Below, one piece after another: positions 44,681 to 56,829 of a stretch of DNA of 64,000 bases; positions within the stretch are counted from its first letter, which is position 1, and every line of letters begins with the position of its first letter. This DNA comes from Imbricaverruca yamaguchii (lineage: Eukaryota > Arthropoda > Thecostraca > Neoverrucidae). Both the position numbers and the translations under genes were made by a program. The stretch is taken from NCBI GenBank assembly GCA_034440575.1, contig JAOTOL010001560.1, forward strand, positions 882,001 to 946,000, written 5' to 3'. The notes below the pieces were generated by a model, which was not told the DNA's origin, ran no database searches, and was given only the letters and a program-made list of their open reading frames with translations.

Positions 44681-47629
44681 AGGGTGCTCAACCTCCAGAA
44701 AGCCTTCGGTTTGTTAACTGCTATTGTGTGTCTCTGTTGATGCATGATTTCGCATATCAAGGTGGCGTGTTGTGAAAACGTATCCATTTTTTGGAGTATA
44801 ATTTATTTGATGTTGGAATGCAGGAATGTGCGTGCAAATAATGGCAGCACGGAGCAGTGAAGCATTCTAAAGATGTTATAAACATGCCTTCATTCAAATC
44901 ATTAAAATATATGTTCGAAACCTGCGATTAGCTGTGGTTGCGCCGACGATGTCTGGGCATTATGTAGGAGTTTTATAACCCACATTTACTTTGCACATGC
45001 GTGGTTTAGGAAAGCGAAATGACCACGATCAAGATTGTTTCCCAGGTCGGATGACGAGTAAAATGACTAACTGTAATGCAGTAGCGCCCGCTCCAGCGAA
45101 TTCTTCGATCATGCTTCATCGTCTGGCATATCTAATATTTATAATAACGCCGCCGGAAGTGAATTAATGCACCTTTCATTTGCCTCTGGAAAAAAAAACA
45201 TTTCAATAGCAGGGCATCGTTCATGTATTGTCCCGCCACTAAATTATGTACGAATTAGCTTTGTGATTGATGATGACTTCGTGTGATGCAAACGGCCTGA
45301 GACCGCACGGTCACACACGGTCGATATATCCCGCGGTGTAGATATCATGGCGTCTTGTATTTAAGACGTCAAGTTTGGCAGTCCATCAAATCAGCTCACT
45401 TGCAACTGTCTGTTTGTGCCTGCAATGGTATGACAATGACCCAACAGAGAACATATACTCCGTCAATGTGTCTATAGGGCTTCTGTGACAACTCCCCCTA
45501 CATTCACTCGACTATCGTTGGGCCCTTCCAACCGATTTTGACTAGCGCCAACTTCCAGGATAATTTACTTACCGTCCCAGTTTTTACAGCGACTTTCCCC
45601 ATCTCCGCCAGGATTTCTGGCAAAGCTATCGTTCGAATTCATTTGAAATTATTCCCAACACGAATGGCCATACGATGCCATAAAGGGGTCGATCAATCAT
45701 CTTCACGAAGGGTGGCGTTGCAGATAATGGACGGCAGCAGCATAGTTCCTACCGCGGCCAAATCACAGCATGAGTCGCGTGAATAGCACAGTACCTACGT
45801 GACGGCACATCACGGTATTTTCGGCGGCACAGCGTACGCGGCGGGCGGTGTATATCCTGGTAGATGAATACCATACGGGCTGTCGTGAGAGACCTGGTCG
45901 GCAATAAATACACTGTTGTGGAGGTTATTGACACACGAGGCGTCTTTATTTTGAGGAGTGGAGTCGATGAGAGGTCTTCGAACTATTGGGACATTCAATG
46001 AATTGTTCATACGACGGAAAATGTCCTGTTCATACGTACATGTTTTGTCTTGTAAGTTCTTCACTATCTTAGCACTTATTTGTTATGCGCATATACCCTG
46101 GTATCCTATTAGATCCTTCACTCTCTGAAGCTCAGCATTACCTCGGCGACCTGATTTGCCTCCGGTCAGAGCTTCGTCTCCTTCCCCTAATACGACTCAA
46201 ATGACGTTTTCAGCAGAGTGGCTCCGACACCCGGGCTGATATGGAAATGCGCCGTCGCGGCCGAGCCTTGCTCACTTCGCCGTCGAAACGACGCTGCTAT
46301 CGATCGCTTCGATTTGTCTGAGCACGGCGGGCAGGCATATATCTCGCTCCATTAGGCTTCGACGGTATCGAAGAAGTCGCATGTCGGTTACGGAACTGCA
46401 GCCCTGGAACCGTCCCAGGACTGTGACGTCACAGCGTCAGAAATGTGATGTCAGTCTAATTCTGGGTATCTTAGCGTCTCCAAGGCATTCTCCGTGGAAT
46501 TCGCTACGTAGCAAAATTGTCTGAGTCTCAATGCAGTAAAATTGGATTTGAAGTGTTTGGTTTTCTCAGTCTGGGCATTAGTGAATAGGAATTTCAGTCC
46601 TGAAACCATTAGGGCTTCTGAACTCGATTGATATTTCTGTTTAATAGTCTAGAACATTTCGTGGAAAATTTCTCTTTTTGAAAACCTGTGGCTCTTTCTC
46701 AAACATGAAAGCAGGTGGATGACATTTGGTTTTGCTATCGTGACAAGAAAGCTAAACGGCGCCTCAACCGGTTGTATAACAAGCAGTCTGACCATGGATT
46801 ATAGATGGAATTGTAGAGAAAATAATGTGAGTTTTGAAGAATGAATAATATTCAACTTTAGATTGTGAATCTAGTGGAGGAATGATTCGCATCTTCGATG
46901 TTTTTTGCAGCATATAACAGGTCAGTCGAAAATTAATGAAACAGGCCTTCTCCCTGGTGGCAATTTTGATGTTTTCTTGTGAATAGCAAGCCAAGTATTA
47001 AAGTGTTCATTTTAAAATGTGCATAGTTTAATAATTTTGTTGTAACTATGCACGCCCCAGAATATCTAATAATTTATTTCGTAGAGGGTGTTTTTCCTTC
47101 CTTCGTCATTCAATACCATTTCAGGAAAGTGATGTATGTTGTAATCATGCGCAAGAAGCAGTGATATTGGTATGTATGCATCGCCATAATGCAATGTCCT
47201 ACGATGCTTGTCTGATGCCATGCATCTGGTTTTGTCAATTGAGTCTTGTCCTAGTCGTATTCCACTATTCGAATTATGGTGAAACCAACAGAATGTTGGC
47301 TATATTGCTGTTGCAAGTCTTACTTTTGAAAACAGCACATCATGAACATCCTTGAACCAATGTCGTTGATGAGCATGTCGGAAATCTTTGAAATATGTAT
47401 GGGTTTATTATCAAATTGTTCAATGCTGTTTTGCACGATGCAATACATTTACAAAGTTCAATACGTTTGAGTGCTTTACGTGATACATGTAAAACAGCTA
47501 CATGTGCACGGGGAGCACAGGGATAAGAAATTGATCATTGAACGGCAACAACGATGGTATACCTGATGCCCCGCTGACATCAAACTAGAACAATCACAAG
47601 CATAGCATTACCACAGGTGACAGCCGTCA
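44681..47629. other. Intergenic, about 2.9 kb, no gene seen
   Basis: Mostly unique AT-rich sequence. Open frames up to 84 residues (45538-46064) have no recognisable domain. Confidence 0.5.
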
Positions 47630-47635
47630 ATTGTG

Positions 47636-47812
47636 GTATGCCAGTTATAGTCATGGAGGTAGCATACCAGTCGTAGCCGTGAAGGTAGCGTACCAGTCGT
47701 AGTCATGGAGGTAGCATACCAGTCGTAGTCGTGGAGATAGCATGCCGGTCGTAGTCATGGAGGCAGTATACTAGTCGTAGTCATGGAGGTAGCGCTCCAG
47801 TTGTAGCATACC
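47636..47812. repeat. ~26-bp minisatellite, about 7 units
   Basis: Units follow AGTCGTAGTCATGGAGGTAG plus CATACC, with point differences between all units. Confidence 0.88.
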
Positions 47813-47839
47813 AGCGGTAACACACTGGTGCAACCGGCC

Positions 47840-48600
47840 TCAAGCCCCGAACGAAGCCCTCTCCAGGCAGCGCGGCGTCCGCCCGCCTGGAGAGCGGGCA
47901 CCTGATCTGTTCAGGAGCGTGCGCGCCTGGCCACACCTGCGCGCGGTGGGCTGGCGCAGCCCCTGGCGCAGCCACACCCGGCGCCAGCCATGCGACGCCG
48001 CCGCTCGGCGTAACCATGACGACGCCGTCGGCGCCGGTGATGGGGTTTGGCAGGCCGGGCCGCCGGCGGCAGACGCCGGCCGCAACGGCAGAGGAGCCGG
48101 GTCCACCGACAGAGGAGCCGCGACCACCGGCAGAGGAGCCGGGTCCACCGGCAGAGGAGCCGCGACCACCGACAGAGGAGCCGCGACCACCGACAGAGGA
48201 GCCGCGACCACCGACAGAGGAGCCGCGACCACCGACAGAGGAGCCGCGACCACCGACAGAGGAGCCGCGACCACCGGACAGGGAGCCGCGACCACCGACA
48301 GAGGAGCCGCGACCACCGGCAGAGGAGCCGCGACCACCGACAGAGGAGCCGCGACCACCGGCAGAGGAGCCGCGACCACCGACAGAGGAGCCGCGACCAC
48401 CGGCGAGGACGCTCCATCGGCCGGCGGACACCGGTTTTTCTGGCTCGGCACTGCCTGTTGTGATTGCAGCTCAAGGCTGTCATGGCGGTGTGCGGCGGCG
48501 GCGGCACAGAGCGCTGCCGGCCGCCCGCCCCGTCTGTCGCCGCGCCACGCTCTGCACTGTGCACAGTGCACAGTGCACTGCATGGTGCACGCCGCGCACA
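47840..48600. other. CpG-rich block around the 21-bp array
   Basis: GC-rich sequence with many CpGs. Open frames up to 304 residues run through on both strands because the central array has no stops. GCACTGTGCACAGTGC near 48550 is a perfect palindrome. No exon could be recognised. Confidence 0.4.
48087..48404. repeat. 21-bp minisatellite, about 15 units
   Basis: Units follow GACAGAGGAGCCGCGACCAC plus C. The main variants are ACAG versus GCAG and GCGACCACC versus GGGTCCACC. The last third alternates ACAG and GCAG types regularly. The unit keeps plus (EEPRPPT) and minus frames open, but variation is not biased toward silent sites in the plus frame. Confidence 0.95.
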
Positions 48601-48639
48601 CCGACTCGCAGCCGAAGCACCCGACACAACGGGATGGCA

Positions 48640-50274
48640 AGCTGATGTGTTTGTTGACTGACGCCAGACCGAGCCAGGATGACCTCGATAAATTGCAGAA
48701 TAAGCGTGCTGCCGATGAGAGCACTTTTAACGCTACCAGTTCTAACGCTAACAAACGCTATGGACCACCGTACCATCGATCCCAATTATAACCACCTTGT
48801 AGCAGGAGTTATTACCATAGGTGTCGCTGTCCACTGGACAAGTGGTGAGCTAATGAATTGTAGCATAATTTACATGCCGTTGCATTGAAATGAACTAAAC
48901 ACAATTTGGTGCATGCGCTTAATCAGAGCAAGATGGCTTGACGAGCTGATATGGTCGTATTCAGAGCTTCCAATGCAAGGCTAATTCTCGCAATTCTAAC
49001 TTAAAAGTCATGAAAAAAACCTGCCCCCCCCCCACATCAACGTCAATAGCGGTGTGTTCCATGGTTCGCTGTACATGAAGATCAAAGAGTGTTCTGGCGT
49101 GGGTCTCTCAGAAGCACGCTCTAGTAAAGAGAACTCTCTTCTCTAATTGCACGCGCTGATCCAGGAACACACTGTAAGCAGTCTTTCTGTGGAAATGCAA
49201 GATATTTCTGATACCTGGAATAGGTGAATGTTCTGCTTTAGAACCATTTAGCCACTTTCAGCAGTCTTGAAGGTTGGTCCCCAAAGACAACATCGGGCCG
49301 ATTGCATCTTGTCATCACGTTGCGACCTAAAGCGACATTTCATTTGACTTAGGCTAATAGATGACTGGATTGGTATCCGAACATTGCCCCTGTATCATTC
49401 CAAGGTCATTCAAGAACAACGAGCCATGTTGTCCTTGGATGACGTTTTTTTTGGTTGGACACGATACCTAGTGCTATTTTACGTACTGGATCCGATTTTG
49501 CCGTCAATTTGTACTCTGGGTGGGTCGAAGTGGTTTTACCTGCATTCAATCAGGTTTTCAAATGCCTAGTAGGCCCTTGGCTTGACCTAACTTGTGACCA
49601 ATGCTTTAAAATCATTTTGAAAGGTATCATCACATCCGGGAAGCACCAATGAACACACTGATTCTTCTTAAAGTTACATATTATTGCAATTTAGGAAGCG
49701 TATAAGATCAAATGGTGAGTGTCGTTTCTTGCGAACATTGGTCTTTGCCCTGACCTGGAGAGTCATCTGGCACCCCAGATGCAAACATGGGGTGGCACGC
49801 CCGATTTGGTTTCCTCTCCCCAGAATGTTCGTTTGGAAACGCCAGGCGCAGTCACGGGGGCGAGGGGCCGATCCCCGTTCCCTTAGCAACCAAAAATGAA
49901 CTAGACGAAACAAGACGTTGAAGATTTCACCACGCAAAACAGGAAATTTTCGTCGCGCCTCACGCGCTGGCAATGGTCCATGACATTTTTTTTATGGTGG
50001 GGGGGGGGATTGGTCAGGCCCCTCAGTAAGAAAATCCTGGCTACGACCTTGGTCACCCACCCCCATCTCCATTGGCGAAGGTAGCCAAGTGCAGCATATT
50101 GGCGAGGGTGGTCAGCTCAGGACGCTCTACCGAGAAAGAAAATATCGGACGACAGCAATCGCTAAACAGTCGATATCCCGTCAGGCGTGCGCCCTACTGA
50201 TGTGGAGCAACACGTTTATGCAGGTAGAGAAAACGAGAACCTTCCAGCTCTCATATTGTGCTAGCCGCGCTCAG
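48640..50274. other. Intergenic, no gene seen
   Basis: Unique-looking sequence with a poly-G run near 49999. Short open frames at 49384-49652 have no recognisable domain. Confidence 0.5.
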
Positions 50275-50790
50275 TCGTCCTAGGAAGACTTAGTTCTGAC
50301 GGAGGTGTCTGAGCACTCAGACGTTCTCTGAATACTTAGCTCTGATGGAGGTGTCTGAGCATTCAGTCGTCTTCGGAAGAGTTAGCTCTTACGAAGATGT
50401 CTGGGCATGCAGCAGTCCTAGGAAGACTTCGTTGTGATGGAGGCGTCTGAACATTCAGCCGTCATCTGAATGCTTAGTTTTGACGGTGGTGTCTGAAAAC
50501 GCGGCCGTTATTGGAATACTTGGTTCTGTCGGATGTATCTGAACATTCAGTCGTACTCTGAAGACTTGATTCTGTCGGAGGTGTCATTCAGCCGTCTTCT
50601 GAATTCAGAAAACGAGTTCTGAAGGAGATATCTGAACATTCAGTCGTCCCCCGAAGACCTAATTCTGACGGCGGTGTCTGAGCATTCAGCTGCCCTTGGA
50701 AGACTCAGTTCTGATAGAGGTTTCTGAACATTTAGCCGGCCTCTGAATACTAAGTTCTGACGGAGGTATATGAGCGTTCCCACCCTGTTT
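50275..50790. repeat. Degenerate ~46-bp minisatellite, about 11 units
   Basis: GAAGACTTAGTTCTGACGGA or variants, then GGTGTCTGAGCATTCAGTCG, recur roughly every 46 bp. Units differ by 20-30 percent by eye, so the array is old. Confidence 0.85.
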
Positions 50791-51429
50791 GACAGTGACT
50801 CGACGGACTCTGATTCAAATGGTGCACCGATTCGAATAAAAAGGAGGCCACTACCAGAACAAAACGTGGCAGAATAAGTAATCAAAATATTGTACCGTTA
50901 TTCAAAGAGTATGCCGACGAGAGGACATTTCAAGCTGAGTATGCACGAAAGCACGGCTATCATACGAGTTTAAACCTGGGCTGCAATTGGTGTTTACTTC
51001 TGGGTAATATTCAGAGCTAATCTAAGCTTCCATTGCATTATGCAATGCTGATGTCAGATCATGCCAGATCAGCCAATGCTCTAGATTGACGAGGTTTTTT
51101 TTTCGTTTCCTCGCACTTCGAACTAGCCTTAGAAATATCATTTGTACAATAAGGAGACGCTTCATGCATGAGTAAAATGCATGATGACGACTGACGTTCT
51201 GTTCTTTTTAACTTTCCCTTCCTGAACTACTCAAACAAAAAAGTAAATATAACAACAGTTGGAGTACTGAAACTGCCCGGCGCACTCCCACAGCTAGGCG
51301 AAGGCTAGCTGTGCTACCCATTTGCGGACCAATGCAGGAGAGATGACTATCCCAGCATCCTAACGTGAAGGATGCACAATTAACCTCATCAGCTATTTAT
51401 CGGTATTTGCTGTGCTCGGCTCCATGCAA
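50791..51429. other. Intergenic, no gene seen
   Basis: No supported feature. Confidence 0.5.
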
Positions 51430-51795
51430 ATTTGCTCTTCCGTCGGTTGATGCTGGCGTCGATGGAGATAATTGTGATCCAATTGTGGACCAAGTCTCCA
51501 GTGCCGATGCGGAAGTCACTGCTGGCCATGGCGGAGGTCGCGGCCCTGATCGTCGCCGACGGCGCCGCCTACCAGCTGGTCATCCGTGCAATCCCAGCGA
51601 GCATCCCGGCGAGCGACCGCTCGGTCTGGCGTCGGCCGGCGGGAGAGGCTCGGCCGCCGCCCCCCGCCCCCCAGTTGAGGACGCCGCTGGCTCATGCCCC
51701 GCTCTCAACTCGCGCGGTATTGATCGCGCGTCGACTGGCCGGTCCGGCCTGGCGGCCTGTGCTCACCCGACGCCAAGACCGGGCGGTAACACTTG

Positions 51796-51826
<31 letters not shown>

Positions 51827-52110
51827 AGTCTGACCGCCGCCGCCGCCCCCGACCCCTGCGGCGCTTCGTCGACACCGACGGGCCGACGGCGCGGTCGGAC
51901 CGTGTCCAGCGCGTAACGATCGCGGTCGCCGGCGCCGCCCGGTCGATTTGCCACAGATTTACGGGTGTGCTGAATTCGCCGCCGGACCCGCCGTAAATCA
52001 GGCGCCGTCGACCGAGCGTTCCCCGGCTGAGGTGACGTGGTGACTGCGGGAGGATGATTGCGCAGGTCAGCAGGCGCGTGAAGCGACGTCTGTTGGTTAC
52101 GTCGTGGCCG
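51430..52110. other. CpG-rich block with GGC/GCC foldback
   Basis: GC-rich with dense CpG. About eight GGC triplets at 51800-51826 are followed after a short spacer by GCC triplets at 51834-51849, able to form a strong hairpin. Open frames of 131-183 residues cover it in several frames without a recognisable domain. Confidence 0.4.
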
Positions 52111-53535
52111 CGGCGATGCTATTGAACGGATGATAAAAGTCGCCGGTTGGGTCAGCATTCGGCATGTGCGCGCAGAACAATTTTAGACTGGTGCATTCAG
52201 CCACAGCCGGATAACGTGGCACGTGTCTGTTACCCCCTCCCCCCCCAGATTATCCGCGAGCATGCTCCCAACCGGCAGCCCTGGCCGCATGGCAGCCTCC
52301 GAGTATGCAAATGGTGAATTGTTCCAATCCTCCAGTGCTATGCTAGGCTATCTTGCGACAAAATTAGAGTACAAGCTCAAGGCGTTTCATCCGCCTAAAA
52401 GTGTCATACCGCGGGGAGGGAGTGGGCTGTCCCACAGTGGAGTAGAAGCCAAACATCGTGACTTATCTCTCGACCAAATCCTGCAGTCGCCTTGGCATAG
52501 ACTCGACGGCATCTTGTCACTCAAACTATTGATAGTGTTGATATTTAAAGAGTCACAGTGACAGTTGACAGTCACAGGCATGACTGTGACGATGCACAAC
52601 AGTACCAGTACATTTTCAGCTCAGGAACATGACGTACCAGGATGCAATATGCAATTATGCGCAGGAGGCAATGTCAGAAACGTTACTCCTGTAACATTCA
52701 CGTTGCGTAAAGGTGACGTCAGGAGAAATCGAGATGTGGCGGTAATGTTGCGAATAAACCAATGCCAGGGGGAATGAAGTCATGAACGGTAATACCCATT
52801 GGGAGAAATGTCGGGAGCAGTAAAGTATGTAGCACTAATGCTACAGATAGGTAGTGTCGTGTGAAGATCATCCCGCAAGTAGTTAAGTATGCAGCCTTAA
52901 TGTTGCTTAGCAGCAATTATGGGCCTTAATACCATCGAAGCATGTATGATGTCATCAATAATAACAGTAGTGACGGTACACCCATGGGCTGTGTCGCAGG
53001 GCAGTGTACTGTTGCACACCGTTTTCCGGTGGTCGTGACAAATCATCGGGTGACATTCACTGCTCTCGCCAGTGGCGGGTCAAACTGCAGCAAGTCGCAC
53101 GCAACATTAGGGCTACATTCGCACCCCCACTTCAGTTTGCTTCGTTAGTCAGGTTGGTTATTATTGTCAGTAGCAGCACACTGAACATCTTTTAAAAACA
53201 GCATAGACAATCATTATAAGAATAGTGGGCTTGCTTTTTGGTGTTCCAGGGAGGGCTGATCGACTGATTTGGTGGGAGACTGGTTCAGTGCCCAGAGTGC
53301 AGCCAAGAAGGGCCCTTATAGCTCATAGCTGCGCTGATCTTTTTATGTCTTGATGTCTGTATGGTTGGCTCCACTAACCTCGGCCGTTTGCTGCCTGCGG
53401 ATGGCCGGGGAGCATCACAGGAGGCCGACGGCCGTAGTCCGGCCCGGCCAGACGGACACATTGTACGGCTGTGAGCTGATCCTTTCCAATGTGAGAGAGC
53501 AGCATACGACTGTGAGCGAAGCGCAGAGCCGACGG
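52111..53535. other. Intergenic, no gene seen
   Basis: No supported feature; GTCACAGTGACAGTTGACAG and related GTCA/TGAC words cluster near 52555-52600. Confidence 0.5.
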
Positions 53536-53712
53536 AGGCTCTCTTCAACTGACCGGAACAAGTCCAGCTCAGCTGTCCGACCGGGCGCAAGCTCCTTTGA
53601 GCATGTGTAGCTTCGTACCGAAGGGATCTAAACCCATCGAGTAAGTTATATTGTCTAAAAGGAAAAACTAGAATGGTAATTGAAGCCATAGTTTCAGAGT
53701 CTGTGTCATGTC
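53536..53712. repeat. Dispersed ~180-bp repeat, copy 1
   Basis: Matches 55608-55792 with roughly a quarter of positions changed by eye. Shared blocks are CTCCTTTGAGC or GCGCCTTTGAGC, ATCGAGTA, CTAAGAGGAAAAA-type sequence, and AATTGAAGCNATAGTTTCAG. Neither end is defined. Confidence 0.65.
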
Positions 53713-55607
53713 CGAATACATTTTACCTCAATGAGGCTGATATCAAATTGGATGTATGAGCTAGGTAATTCGATGGTCTATGGCCATTCTCGAATTCATA
53801 TCTCAATCTACTGTACTTCAATGTCTGAATTATTTCATTCATTGCAATGTGTTACGAAATACTGCAAGTCCATTTTTAATGCATTAAGAACATTTTGTCA
53901 CAATTCCAAGTCTGAAAAGTAAGTCTGAGCAACTTTCCCAACATAGCTCGTGGCCCACATAGTCAAGCGTCTTCCTGGAAACAAACTACATGAGTTGGAT
54001 TGCGCTGTGCAACATGCTGGGTATTTTCAGGTGATGTCCGGGCACGATGTTGCGGAACAGTGAAGCGTACCTACCGCTCTGCTATGGTGGGATGTTTTTT
54101 TTTTGTTGCTGGTCGGTGTGTAGGTCTCTGTCCGCCGTACAGAGTGCCAGTAGATAACAGATCGACCCTAACGGCCGACAGAGAATCAATGTAATAAGAA
54201 ATTAGATATGGTCGTGATGGCGCTATGACGTGTATCGTAATTCAATCTGTCCGGACAATTCCGTCAATTTCGCCATTCAGAATTCTTCTAAGAAGTGGCG
54301 AATGAATTGAACCCTCGGAAATCCGCGCCAGATCGAGTGGTATGCACAAACTGCCGTACCGGATCCTCCAACACCTAGCTGGTGGTGTCAAAACCGTCCG
54401 AATCAAGGAGGGGAATTAATCTTGAGAGCTACCGTCCCTTTCGCCCAGCACTGGCGTGACGTCACTAGTGGGTGGCCAGATTGGGTCGTCCGGTATGCGC
54501 GAACAGTCTGACCAGCCCGGGATGCCAGATCGGTGTAGCTATCCGGAAATACTCAACTGACTATTGATCAGGCATTAGCACGACCATGAAGCCGGCTACT
54601 CGAAATGGAACCGACAAGATGAATATATGCCTTCAGGAGGAGTATTTGTGTCAGCTATAACGGCCTCGTAGTTCAAAACAAATAAAACCTGAGATGCAGT
54701 GATGGCGCAGTGGCCTAGAGCTGGCGCACAGACCGGATTTTGTTTCAGCCGGAAAATCGGTGGCGGAGACAGGTGAAGGGACAGATCAAGATCAACTCTG
54801 GTGGGATGTTCCCTCAAACTTCTGAGGGCTACCGACGAGTTTCTGAGAAAGCAGTATATTCTAAGCGCACTAATTTTCTCTTTCGCGTGTTAGGGACCTC
54901 TCTTCATGACCTCATGAGCCAGATGTGCAGCCAGCATCTTGGCGTAGGGATTTTAGATGATTTTAGAATAGTATCCAACCTAAATAACGGAAAAAATAAT
55001 ATTTTAGACTTCATGACTATGCAGTATTTGCAAGACACAGGAGATCCAGCAGACGTTCAGATTCATAAGGGTTAACACAAGAAGAACGCAAGTTCACAAG
55101 TATTAGAAATATGGAGGAAGATAGCCCCTCACTGCGCAAAAGCCCAGTATGTTCCCCAGCACCGGCAGGGCACAAGCCACCGACCAATGGGCGGGTCGGC
55201 GACTCATCTTCTGGGGTACGGAAAGGGCCCCCTTGTTATTGTAGAGACCACCACATAAGTACGGATTCCATCCACAGGTATGGATGCCTCTGCTCACATC
55301 CCGTCCGAAGGTGGGAATTGTTTCATGCTCACCGAGCTTCTTCTTGGAACATCCAAGACCGTTAGACTCATAGGATTTGTAATAAGAGAAAGATGTGAAA
55401 GTACCAGCAATTGTTCAGCCAAGGGTGGGATATTTGTATCGTCTGCGCGACAGCTTAGAGGCAGAGTTTCATCATCAACGTTTTCCGTAATCGCGTCCGT
55501 TTTCTCCGTGAAACTCGGGACCGGGTAAAGTTCACTGCAAACGAAAACCAATGCGTGGACTGTACTACATAATCACAGGAAACGGAAAACACGCCACGTA
55601 GATAGCG
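53713..55607. other. Intergenic, no gene seen
   Basis: A 111-residue plus frame at 54740-55075 and frames at 55103-55551 have no recognisable domain. TGGCGCAGTGGCCTAGAGC near 54712 resembles an A box but lacks a B box. Confidence 0.45.
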
Positions 55608-55792
55608 AGAAAACCGTCATTGAACTTACGGAGATCAGCTGACCGACCACGCGAGGGCGCCTTTGAGCGTGTATAGTTGCGTAACGAAGAGACCTATACC
55701 AATCGAGTACGCTACATTCTCTAAGAGGAAAAAAATTGATAATTGAAGCGATAGTTTCAGGCTCTATGTCATATCTCAGTTGGTTATGTCAT
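55608..55792. repeat. Dispersed ~180-bp repeat, copy 2
   Basis: Direct-orientation counterpart of 53536-53712. It ends just before SINE S2 at 55802. Confidence 0.65.
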
Positions 55793-55801
55793 ATCTCGGT
55801 T

Positions 55802-55925
55802 GCCCCGGTAGCTCAGTTGGTTAAAGCGCTGGCCTGTACTGGTCTGCCCTGCCCTGGCGACGCAGGGTTCGGGTCGCTTTGCGCGCTCGCGTTTAGCCCC
55901 CCCCCCCAGCCGGGAGTGTCAGTTT
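55802..55925 (+). mobile_element. SINE S2, short copy
   Basis: The head reads GCCCCGGTAGCTCAGTTGG with GGGTTCGGGTCGC at the B box, matching the copy at 27361-27719 (minus strand) through GCCGGGAGTGTCAGTT. After that the two diverge, so this copy is 3'-truncated or the downstream part is lost. The C9 run near 55889 replaces a shorter C run. B-box Pol III promoter is mostly intact. Confidence 0.85.
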
Positions 55926-56440
55926 ACTCCGTGGCCTGGTGGAACTTGGAGCGGATAATTTTGCTTGCATGTCATGTTTATTGGCAAAAGCTTGTGTTCG
56001 AGTGTTCATTGGAGGCGCTGAATTGAATCATACCGGATCCGTTATTTACGGAGTACGAATCAAATACGAATGCGACAAATGTGAACAGTGCACTAACTTA
56101 GCGAAGCGCGTGCGATACACACTCGCGATCACTGCTCCTTCACTGATCTGTCGCCGATCCAGGCTTTCTGCGCTGTCTGTTAAGTGTGGCTGAGCAAAGT
56201 TCAGCGACTATGAGGTGGTTCCCGTTATATGTACCGGTGTTATTTTCTTTTCCGCTTGGATTATGCTGTGTACACGTGGCTGGATGGCACGGTATCGTCT
56301 GTTCCTAATGCGACAGGACGAATCCTGTTCAGACCTTCACAGCTGAAGTTCAACATCGGAAAAATTACATTTGCACAACGTATTCTCGGCTGAAAAAGAA
56401 AAAGGAAACAAACACGAAGAGATATGTAAAGCACGCATTT
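55926..56440. other. Intergenic, no gene seen
   Basis: No supported feature. Confidence 0.5.
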
Positions 56441-56563
56441 AAAGGTAGCTGCACTGTGTATACCTATGCCAACACGCATATAAAGGTAGCTGCACTGTGT
56501 ATACCCATGCTAGCACGCTTCTAAATGTAGTTGCACTGGGCATGCCTATGCCGGCACCAAGCA
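56441..56563. repeat. 41-bp tandem repeat, 3 units
   Basis: Three units begin AAAGGTAGCTGCACTGTGTA or the variant AAATGTAGTTGCACTGGGCA at 56441, 56482 and about 56523. A partial unit precedes them. It abuts SINE S1 copy d. Confidence 0.85.
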
Positions 56564-56568
56564 CAGTT

Positions 56569-56727
56569 TGTTATTGGTTTTGCGACTCGTCGTCTGTCCA
56601 AGTGTCATAGAGCGACGCCAATCTCCCACGCCGATTGATCGCGGGCGAAGAGTAGCGACAGGTGGGACTCGATCTCATGGTCCTTTGGTTGTGATATAGG
56701 CACCTTACCCCTAGACTACTCGTCTCC
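56569..56727 (-). mobile_element. SINE S1, copy d
   Basis: On the minus strand the head reads GGAGACGAGTAGTCTAGGGG with a B box resembling GAGATCGAGTCCCACC. The S1 body with its GATTGG stem arm follows, then a tail ending near 56569. Flanking AAGCACAG and AAGCACGCAG may be an eroded target duplication. The body is about 160 bp, like the other S1 copies. Confidence 0.87.
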
Positions 56728-56750
56728 AGAAGCACGCAGCGGCTGGGTTG

Positions 56751-56818
56751 AAGGCATCTCAGCGGTATAACACTTGGCGCATAAACCAGGGTTGGCGGTT
56801 CGAGTCGATCATATCGGA
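56751..56818 (+). mobile_element. tRNA-like sequence, possible SINE head
   Basis: AAGGCATCTCAGCGGTATAA gives an A-box-like region and GGCGGTTCGAGTCGATC a B box, about the right distance apart. The middle contains GGCGCATAAACC, reminiscent of a Met (CAT) anticodon arm. Acceptor-stem pairing is not convincing, so this is more likely a SINE head or tRNA pseudogene than a working tRNA. Confidence 0.4.
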
Positions 56819-56829
56819 CAATTTTGCGC

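Noticed and set aside
48016..48645. 209-residue frame with EEPRPPT repeats
   Set aside because: Variation between units (ACA/GCA, CGA/GGT) changes the amino acid in this frame, so there is no sign of selection to keep the protein.
54705..54780. tRNA-like TGGCGCAGTGGCCTAGAGC
   Set aside because: There is an A-box match but no B box at the required distance and no SINE body seen elsewhere.
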